From an uncultured Prochlorococcus sp. (GTDB lineage Bacteria; Cyanobacteriota; Cyanobacteriia; PCC-6307; Cyanobiaceae), in contig CABZFV010000005.1 in the NCBI GenBank assembly GCA_902525075.1, positions 32,238 through 96,237 on the forward strand: 64,000 bases of DNA. Direction: 5' to 3'. Positions 57,862 through 64,000 of the stretch are shown here, in pieces. The notes below the pieces were generated by a model. It was not told the DNA's origin. It was given only the letters and a program-made list of their open reading frames with translations, and did not search any database. Both the position numbers and the translations under genes were made by a program. Each line of letters begins with the position of its first letter. Positions within the stretch are counted from its first letter, which is position 1.

Positions 57862-59028
57862 TTAAAGATTTACTTCTTCAGGAATTATTCCTAGTTCTAA
57901 CAACTTTTTATATAAACCCACCAAAAATTTATTATCCTCAGGTAGTTTGTCCCACTTTTGAGAATTAATTTCATTAATTAATTTTTGACAATCTTCTATT
58001 GTAAATTTTATAGGTGCCGTAAAATGAGCTGGAATTAAATATTCCATATCTTCAAAAGACTTGATATTTTCTAGCCATTTAAGTAATACTCCTTTTGAAC
58101 GGGGAAAAATTAGTTTTTGTAAAACTGGTGCCACTTGAATCTTAGGAGTATCTTCACCCATTATTTCAACAAGAGAGGATTCCCAATCTTCGTCCCATAA
58201 AAAGGGATAAATACCGAAATGAGATCTCCAATTTCTAAGATCTTTTTTGAACGAATACTTAAATATTTCTTTTAAAGGTGGAATATTTAATTTACCTGGT
58301 TTCAAAAAAGATGAAAATAAGACTAACCTTTTCCAGCCTTTTTTTCTTTGTTCATTGGAGTCAATCAAAGGTTCATCTCCTCTTTCTCTAGAATGAAAAA
58401 GAAGTGGAGTTGGATCAAAATTAAATATCTCAGGTGGATTGGAGTCTATTCCAACTATTGCATCTGTTAGATGAAGAGTTTTCGAAGAATAATGGAAACA
58501 GCTTATCTCTTGATATCTTCCAAGTCCTAAATTCAGTGGGCCTAATGAAGACCATTTGAATGAGTTCGTATGTGGAGTACCTTCCTCAAAAAGTATTCTT
58601 GATCTTTTTGATGGAATTCCTAAAAAATCTAGTGGAAGATTAATGGGGAAACTCCACTGTCCAGGACAAAGCCAAATTTCTGCATCTTTAAAAATTCTTG
58701 AAAGAGCTGGCAGTCCAATTTTATGTTCTAATCCGGAGGCGCTTGGGAGAATTATTGTTTTTACTTTGCCGTGAATCGCAATTAATTTTTCTAACTCATT
58801 TATTAATTCTTTTGTAGGAGGCAGTGGGTTTAATAGCATCAACCCATTATCAACCTTTATTACCGTCATTCTTATTGGAACCGCAACATAATAAAGTCCT
58901 TGTATTTGTTCTAAGGACCATATTTGATCAGGAATTAATTCTCTTAAGATAGTTTTCTTTTTCCCATAAGGATATAAGGGAAATAATGGCCACCAATACC
59001 AATTTTTATTTAAAGTTTCTTCTACCAC
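57862..59028 (-). CDS. DUF4336 family protein
   Basis: 388 residues. The start NWYWWPLFPLYPYGKKKTILRELIPDQIWSLEQIQG and the middle IILPSASGLEHKIGLPALSRIF with WLCPGQWSFP fit the DUF4336 family, which has a metallo-beta-lactamase-like core found in cyanobacteria and plastids. The classic HxHxDH motif is not obvious, so catalysis is unsure. It shares a stop/start base with the metal ABC permease gene upstream on the same strand. Confidence 0.8.
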   Translation of the reverse strand: MVEETLNKNWYWWPLFPLYPYGKKKTILRELIPDQIWSLEQIQGLYYVAVPIRMTVIKVDNGLMLLNPLPPTKELINELEKLIAIHGKVKTIILPSASGLEHKIGLPALSRIFKDAEIWLCPGQWSFPINLPLDFLGIPSKRSRILFEEGTPHTNSFKWSSLGPLNLGLGRYQEISCFHYSSKTLHLTDAIVGIDSNPPEIFNFDPTPLLFHSRERGDEPLIDSNEQRKKGWKRLVLFSSFLKPGKLNIPPLKEIFKYSFKKDLRNWRSHFGIYPFLWDEDWESSLVEIMGEDTPKIQVAPVLQKLIFPRSKGVLLKWLENIKSFEDMEYLIPAHFTAPIKFTIEDCQKLINEINSQKWDKLPEDNKFLVGLYKKLLELGIIPEEVNL

Positions 59029-59903
59029 TATGATTTATAACCAGCAAAAAATTTCTTTAACTTAAATATTCCGTATCTTGGAGCGAATAAAAAAGCGAAT
59101 AAAAATATAAAAGTTTGTGCCAAGACAATTGATCCACCTGTTTCAAGGTCAAACCAAAAACTAATATAGATTCCTATTAGGCTCGAGATAATTGCATTTA
59201 ATACTGAAATTATTGTCATATTATCAAACTTATCCGTAAGTAAATATGCTGTAGCCCCTGGTGTAATCAACATCGCAACTACCAAAATAATTCCAACAGA
59301 CTGCAAGCCCACAACTGCTGCCAAAGATAAGCACGTGAGGAGTAAATAGTGAAGAAAAAATACGTTAATTCCAACTGTTTTTGCATGCCTAGGATCAAAA
59401 CAATAAAGCATTAAATCTTTCCTGAAAATTGATAAAAGGATTACTACCAATAAAGAAATGAATATGGTTTGTTTAACATCTGAAAGTGATATTCCTAATG
59501 GACTGCCAAAAAGGATAGAGTGCAGATCAATATTACTTTTAATCTTAGAAACCAATACAATTCCAAGAGCGAAAAATCCTGTAAATACCAACCCAATAAC
59601 AGTATCTTCCTTAACCCTAGATTTCTGCTTAATAAACCCTATCAATGTAACAGAACCAACTCCGAAAATAAATGCCCCTAATGAGAAAGGAAGACCTAAT
59701 GCATAAGCAACCACAACACCAGGCATTACTGAATGTGACACAGCATCTCCCATTAAAGCCCATCCTTTAAGAGTTAAATAACTAGATAGGAAACCACAAA
59801 CAGCTGCCACTAATGAACTCATAAGAAGTGCTTTCCTCATAAAGTCATGAGTTAAAGGATCTGTTATGAATGAATCTAAAGTTAAAAAAGAACAGAGCTC
59901 CAT
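59028..59903 (-). CDS. Mn/Zn ABC transporter permease
   Basis: 291 residues with about eight membrane helices. It belongs to the ABC-3 permease family: LMGDAVSHSVMPGVVVAYALG is the signature near residue 52, and LQSVGIILVVAMLITPGATAYLLT is the later conserved block. It forms the membrane channel for the ATPase and binding protein encoded just upstream on the same strand. Whether manganese or zinc is carried is not decided by the sequence; manganese is needed for photosystem II. Confidence 0.9.
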   Translation of the reverse strand: MELCSFLTLDSFITDPLTHDFMRKALLMSSLVAAVCGFLSSYLTLKGWALMGDAVSHSVMPGVVVAYALGLPFSLGAFIFGVGSVTLIGFIKQKSRVKEDTVIGLVFTGFFALGIVLVSKIKSNIDLHSILFGSPLGISLSDVKQTIFISLLVVILLSIFRKDLMLYCFDPRHAKTVGINVFFLHYLLLTCLSLAAVVGLQSVGIILVVAMLITPGATAYLLTDKFDNMTIISVLNAIISSLIGIYISFWFDLETGGSIVLAQTFIFLFAFLFAPRYGIFKLKKFFAGYKS

Positions 59904-59915
59904 ATAATTTAAAAT

Positions 59916-60680
59916 TTAGGATTCAGGTCCAAACAAGAAATCAGGGGAGATTCCTCCAAAAGTAGTTGTAATATTTTCAGGGGTAAACACTTCAGAGGTC
60001 TCGCCATACGCTACAACAGTTTTATTTATTAAAAGAACCAAATCACAAAATTCACGGACATGAATCATATCGTGAGTTGATAATAGTATAGTTTTGCCCT
60101 CATTTTTAAATTGAATAAATAATTCCGAGATAAGTTTCTCAGTTCTTATATCAACACCTGAAAAAGGCTCATCAAGAAGTAATATTGACGCCCTTTGCGC
60201 AATTGCTCTAGCTAAAAAAGTTCGTTTTCTCTGACCTCCAGATAAGTTTCCAATAGGTGTAGATAAATCATCAGTAAGATCAACTCTCTCAATAGCATCT
60301 TTAACCGCCTGAACATCAGACTCTCTAGGACACCTAAAAATATTCATCGAACCATATCTTCCCATCATCACTACATCCCAAACGTTTATTGGAAATTGAC
60401 TATCAATTCCCTCACTCTGAGGAACATAAGCAATTGTCTGATCTTTTTGAGCAGATCTTACAGACTCTCCATTAATTCTAATTTTTCCCTTTGAAATATT
60501 TACAAAGCCAGTTAAAGCATTAAAAAAAGTTGTTTTACCAGCCCCGTTCATCCCTACTAACCCACAAATCTGGCCAGGTTTCAATCTTAAATTTGCATCA
60601 TACAAAGCCACCTTACCGTTGTAATCTACGCAAATATTCTCTGCATCAATCCTAAAGTTTTGATAATTGATTGATTCCAT
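59916..60680 (-). CDS. Mn/Zn ABC transporter ATP-binding protein
   Basis: 254 residues. Walker A is GLVGMNGAGKTTFFNALTG, the signature is LSGGQRKRTFLARAIA, and Walker B is ILLLDEPFSGVD, followed by the H-loop His in LLSTHDMIHV. It powers the metal uptake system with the adjacent permease (12 bases away) and binding protein (3 bases away). Confidence 0.94.
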   Translation of the reverse strand: MESINYQNFRIDAENICVDYNGKVALYDANLRLKPGQICGLVGMNGAGKTTFFNALTGFVNISKGKIRINGESVRSAQKDQTIAYVPQSEGIDSQFPINVWDVVMMGRYGSMNIFRCPRESDVQAVKDAIERVDLTDDLSTPIGNLSGGQRKRTFLARAIAQRASILLLDEPFSGVDIRTEKLISELFIQFKNEGKTILLSTHDMIHVREFCDLVLLINKTVVAYGETSEVFTPENITTTFGGISPDFLFGPES

Positions 60681-60683
60681 GAT

Positions 60684-61583
60684 TCAAAAAAGACCTTTTT
60701 TAATTAAATCCAAATTATGCTCAAGCATTTTTATATAGGAGCTAGCAGGCCCACTATCATCAGATAATGAATCAACAAAAAGATTTCCTCCAAAATTAGC
60801 CCCAGTTTCGTTTGCAACAATCATTTGAGATTCGTTACTTACAGTACTTTCGCAAAATACAGATGGGACATGTTTTTCTTTAACTAGTGAAATTGTTCTT
60901 GTCATTCTTTTGGGCGTAATTTGACTCTCAGCATTAACTGGCCATAAATAAACTTCCTCTAATCCATAGTCATTTGTTAAATACGAAAAAGCACCTTCAC
61001 AACTTACTAGATACCTCCTGTCTTTATTTAGGTTATTAATAAAAAGTGAGAATTCTTTATCTATTTTAGTGAGTTTATCTTTATAAATTTTTCCATTCTC
61101 TTCAAATAATGTCCTTTTGGATGGCCTCAATTCTGATAAAGAATCCACCAGAATATCTACATATAGGATCCCTCTTTTTGGGGAAATCCAGGCATGAGGA
61201 TTAGGTTTCCCTTTATAAAAATCTTCACTGATAAAAATAGGATCTAAATCTTCCGCGATAGTAATTCTTTTAACTTTTAAATTAGAAACAAATTTTTCAG
61301 CCCATAATTCAAATCCAAATCCATTATCAATAAAAACAAAAGCACTAGAGGCATTTATCAAATCGCTCGGAGTTGGTTGGTAGCCATGAACTTCAACTCC
61401 AGGTTTCGTTATTGATCTAACAATAAAATCATCTTTAGCAACATTGCTAATTATGTCAGCCAAAACAGTGAAACTTGCCAGTATTACTTCTTTACTTTCA
61501 TTTTTATTTGATATTCTCTTGCATGAGCCTGAAGTAAGAGAAAGCAGAAGTAACAAACTAAAAAAAAGAATTTTTTTTCTCAT
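60684..61583 (-). CDS. Mn/Zn ABC transporter substrate-binding lipoprotein
   Basis: 299 residues. A lipoprotein signal peptide ends in LTSGSC, so the mature protein is lipid-anchored in the periplasm. Cluster A-I metal-binding residues are placed as in MntC/ZnuA: His in GVEVHGYQPTPSD, His in NPHAWISP, Glu in VSCEGAFSYL and an Asp near the C-terminus (DSLSDDSGP). The His-rich loop of typical zinc-binding ZnuA is missing, which favours manganese. First gene of the three-gene transporter operon. Confidence 0.9.
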   Translation of the reverse strand: MRKKILFFSLLLLLSLTSGSCKRISNKNESKEVILASFTVLADIISNVAKDDFIVRSITKPGVEVHGYQPTPSDLINASSAFVFIDNGFGFELWAEKFVSNLKVKRITIAEDLDPIFISEDFYKGKPNPHAWISPKRGILYVDILVDSLSELRPSKRTLFEENGKIYKDKLTKIDKEFSLFINNLNKDRRYLVSCEGAFSYLTNDYGLEEVYLWPVNAESQITPKRMTRTISLVKEKHVPSVFCESTVSNESQMIVANETGANFGGNLFVDSLSDDSGPASSYIKMLEHNLDLIKKGLF

Positions 61584-61602
61584 ATTTAACTTTCATACCA
61601 GA

Positions 61603-62937
61603 TTATGAACTAAAAGATATTTTCATAAGTGGTTTTCTAAGATCAGAAATAAATCCTTGCCAATTTATTTTTTCTTTTTCAAAAGCTTTTTCAACAATTT
61701 TCTCAGAATTTTTCTTTATAAAATCCAAATCAGGTTCTTCTACTCCTTTTGTTATTGCCATAAAATCAGCCAAAGAACTTGATACTACTCTTGTTAAATA
61801 AGCAGCACTGACGGCCTGAAATGTTCCAGAAACAAGCCAATTTGGTCCATGTAATTTTGTTATACCAATAAGAGTCTGTCCACTCCATTCAATAACTCCC
61901 TGAGCAATTGCAGTCTTTAAAATTTCTTTAGAAACTTTATCTAAAATTTCAGGAGACCAATTACATCCCCATATAGACTTAATTTCTTTAATCATTAATG
62001 AATTTAGTACTGTCATTGCCATAACATCTATTGATGGGATAGGAGATAAGAAAACAGTTGACGCGACAATAATTTGATTTTTTCTTTGTATAACTTTTAA
62101 CTGCATTCTTCTTATCCCTTCAATTTCAGATTGCCAGGCAAAATGAAGTTCTTTCAAAAGCCTTTTTTTTGTATTTTCAATATTTTTAGATGAACTCATG
62201 AAAAACTTCCTTAACGAAAAAGGTATATTTATTATTTCATTCTTATTCACATCAAAAGTAATAATTTTATTTATAAAGTCACTTGAAATTTGCGACTTTA
62301 GGTCTTCTATCTGATTTTTGGCTTCTATTTCGTTGGAAGTTAAAGCCACCAACCAAATTGGCATATTTTTAGGAAACTTTTCCAGCCACAAAAAATCATT
62401 TGCCGACAAAGGCAAGTTTAAAAAATACAAGATTGCATCACTTTTCAAAGCTTCTTCTGGAATAACTTGAAAAGAATTGTATTTAGGCAGTTTTTTATAT
62501 AAATCAAAGTCAAACTTATCTCCTTTAAAATGACTTTTTAACACAGACTGACAACTTTGATAATCTTTTTGTCCAATGCAACTTATTTTTTCTTTTTCAA
62601 ATCTATTAAGAATCGATTCAAGTGTTTTTTGTCTTTTTGAATTCTGTTTTTCTAATTCATTTGTTGCTTCAAGTTCTTCAAAAAAATTTAAATCTTCATT
62701 ACATAAATTTATCCAACCATCTAAATTATTGGGCTCATTAAATTTAGGCTTATCATTCTTCAAGTAAAAATATCCACCCAAACACAAAGCAAAAAATCCT
62801 ATTGAGCCTCCTGCAAAATGAATTAAGTCACTGACAAACCATTCCCCAAAACCTAACAATAATAGAATAATAATAAGATTTTTTTTTGGAAACTTTATGA
62901 AATCCTTTAAAAGGTTGTCTTTACTAATATCAAACAC
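61603..62937 (-). CDS. DUF697 membrane protein with degenerate GTPase-like middle
   Basis: 444 residues. Two N-terminal hydrophobic segments (about 19-60) are followed by a soluble region of about 200 residues and a C-terminal DUF697 domain with hydrophobic stretches (about 290-410: STVFLSPIPSIDVMAMTVLNSLMIKEI). The middle has ALKSDAILYFLNLPLS and IWLVALTSNEIE, which resemble G3/G4 regions of GTPases attached to DUF697, but no P-loop is visible. It is probably an inner-membrane protein. It sits 19 bases upstream of the metal-binding protein gene; co-transcription is likely, functional link unknown. Confidence 0.65.
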   Translation of the reverse strand: MFDISKDNLLKDFIKFPKKNLIIILLLLGFGEWFVSDLIHFAGGSIGFFALCLGGYFYLKNDKPKFNEPNNLDGWINLCNEDLNFFEELEATNELEKQNSKRQKTLESILNRFEKEKISCIGQKDYQSCQSVLKSHFKGDKFDFDLYKKLPKYNSFQVIPEEALKSDAILYFLNLPLSANDFLWLEKFPKNMPIWLVALTSNEIEAKNQIEDLKSQISSDFINKIITFDVNKNEIINIPFSLRKFFMSSSKNIENTKKRLLKELHFAWQSEIEGIRRMQLKVIQRKNQIIVASTVFLSPIPSIDVMAMTVLNSLMIKEIKSIWGCNWSPEILDKVSKEILKTAIAQGVIEWSGQTLIGITKLHGPNWLVSGTFQAVSAAYLTRVVSSSLADFMAITKGVEEPDLDFIKKNSEKIVEKAFEKEKINWQGFISDLRKPLMKISFSS

Positions 62938-63102
62938 AATACTTTATTTTTCTAATTTTATTTTAATGCAAGTTATGAATGAGAAAAGCAAAAATTCATA
63001 AGTCGTTAATCAAAAGATAAAAAATTAAGGCTTTTCAAAAGACTTATTGCATAACAAGATGCTAAGTTAATAGACTATTTAAATAACTTAAGAAAAATCA
63101 AG

Positions 63103-63525
63103 ATGTCTAATTCAAATTTCAGCAATAATCCTGGAAAAGAAAATTATAGAGGTCGTTCTAACAATGAAAGATCTAATTTCAGAGATAGATCGGGGAGCAG
63201 AAGAGATGGAGGGGGATTCCGCATAAGATTGAGTGATAACGAAATGAAAGCTGTTAAATCAATACAAGAGGCCTTTCAATTGAGATCTACCGTTGCAGTT
63301 CTGGGTTTCTCTGTTAGAACACTTAGCGAAATGATCAAAGACGAAAAATTGATTGAATCAATTACAGAATATGCAAAAAATAATAAAAACTCTTCTCCTA
63401 GTAGACAATCACAAAATCCTTATGAAGAAAAGACAAAAACAGCGCCTGACCCTTTTGCAAGACCTGTAAAAAGTACATCAACTGAAGAGATCCAATCTAG
63501 CGAAGTAGGAGAGGATGGAAAATAA
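63103..63525 (+). CDS. Arg/Gly-rich N-terminal tail protein of unknown function
   Basis: 140 residues. The first 45 residues are rich in Arg, Gly, Asn and Ser (GRSNNERSNFRDRSGSRRDGGG), an RGG-like disordered tail typical of RNA-binding proteins. A folded helical core follows at about 46-90 (LSDNEMKAVKSIQEAFQLRSTVAVLGFSVRTLSEMI), then a Ser/Lys/Pro-rich tail. The start of trpS lies inside its last codons, so it is translationally coupled to trpS. Nucleic-acid binding is inferred from composition only. Confidence 0.7.
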   Translation: MSNSNFSNNPGKENYRGRSNNERSNFRDRSGSRRDGGGFRIRLSDNEMKAVKSIQEAFQLRSTVAVLGFSVRTLSEMIKDEKLIESITEYAKNNKNSSPSRQSQNPYEEKTKTAPDPFARPVKSTSTEEIQSSEVGEDGK

Positions 63526-64000
63526 AAAAAGAATTCTTTCTGGAGTTCAACCAACTGGAGATTTACATATAGGGAATTGGCTTGGGGCCATAAATAATTG
63601 GGTTACGCTTCAAGAGCAATATGAAACATTTCTATGTGTAGTTGATTTGCACGCTATCACAGCTTCATATAATCCCAAAGAATTGTCTCAGAACACTATC
63701 TCTACTGCTGCTTTGTACGTCGCTTGTGGAATAGATCCCAATATATGCTCAATTTTTGTCCAAAGTCAGATTTCCGCTCATTCAGAACTTTGTTGGATAT
63801 TAAATTGCATGACCCCAATAAATTGGATGGAAAGAATGATTCAATTCAAAGAAAAATCCATACAACAGGGGAATAATGTATCAATTGGATTATTTGACTA
63901 TCCGATCCTAATGGCTGCAGACATTCTTCTATATGACGCTGACTTTGTACCCGTTGGTGAGGATCAAAAACAACATCTTGAACTTGCCAGGGATATTGCA
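63515..64000 (+). CDS. trpS: Tryptophanyl-tRNA synthetase, N-terminal part (3' end outside window)
   Basis: The first 162 codons run open to the window edge. RILSGVQPTGDLHIGNWLGAINNWV contains the HIGN form of the class I HIGH motif, and VVDLHAITASYNP and DEDQKQHLELARDIA-type motifs follow (here GEDQKQHLELARDIA). It charges tRNA-Trp. The ATG lies 11 bases inside the end of the preceding gene in another frame. The KMSKS motif lies outside the window. Confidence 0.95.
   Translation, partial: MENKKRILSGVQPTGDLHIGNWLGAINNWVTLQEQYETFLCVVDLHAITASYNPKELSQNTISTAALYVACGIDPNICSIFVQSQISAHSELCWILNCMTPINWMERMIQFKEKSIQQGNNVSIGLFDYPILMAADILLYDADFVPVGEDQKQHLELARDIA

Overview
The window looks like chromosome from a high-light-adapted Prochlorococcus. 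Three things point there: very AT-rich DNA with short intergenic gaps; a 352-residue Pcb (prochlorophyte chlorophyll-binding) antenna gene; and marine picocyanobacterial gene content (B12-dependent ribonucleotide reductase, lycopene cyclase, solanesyl diphosphate synthase, naphthoate synthase, DUF760/DUF1350/DUF2811/DUF4336/DUF3721 proteins). The taxonomic call is inference from gene content, because no database search could be run.

Layout. 1-6.7 kb: an ABC ATPase tail, hslO, a CPP1-like chaperone, prfC, a methyltransferase and class II ribonucleotide reductase nrdJ. 6.8-13.2 kb: an accessory-like stretch of small proteins. It holds a structured leader before a 33-residue DUF4278 (PirA-like) peptide, a methyltransferase, a tRNA-Ser(UGA) preceded by tandem partial copies of itself, a Tic20-like protein, a glyoxalase, and a two-gene unit (ribbon-helix-helix-like protein plus degenerate GIY-YIG-like protein) behind a perfect 15-bp inverted repeat. 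13.2-28.8 kb: metabolism, with a GMC oxidoreductase, CbiX chelatase, FAD oxidase, SulP transporter, metA-metY for methionine, a G3P-dehydrogenase-like gene divergent from glucosylglycerol-phosphatase stpA, an ArsS-like radical SAM enzyme, a Fur-family regulator, an isochorismatase-like hydrolase and an MscS channel. 28.7-36.1 kb: pigment and antenna genes (POR-like paralogue, crtL, pcb), a GIY-YIG/membrane fusion, a GST-like protein, a small gene broken by an in-frame stop, and a GltS-like transporter. 36.4-47.6 kb: hisS, a decapeptide-repeat protein, an exonuclease, acs, sds, murI, amiC, a nitrilase-like hydrolase and comB. 47.7-57.9 kb: aroA, an MnmC-like methyltransferase, glmU, murF, glgA, menB, menD and lepB. 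57.9-64 kb: a DUF4336 protein, a three-gene Mn/Zn ABC transporter, a DUF697 protein, a basic-tailed protein and the start of trpS.

Some genes work together. CbiX feeds corrinoid synthesis, and NrdJ needs that cofactor. MetA carries a glutamate expected to select acetyl-CoA, so it should make the substrate for the adjacent MetY. MenD and MenB serve phylloquinone synthesis for photosystem I. CrtL and Pcb serve the light-harvesting apparatus. MurI, AmiC, MurF and GlmU serve the cell wall.

The most notable observations are: menD split into two frames exactly at a canonical -1 slippery heptamer; a leader that can form a pseudoknot and looks like a glutamine-II (Downstream-peptide) riboswitch in front of a PirA-like mini-protein; tandem tRNA-Ser 5' halves that look like scars of site-specific integration; and the RHH-like/GIY-YIG-like gene pair with its perfect inverted repeat.
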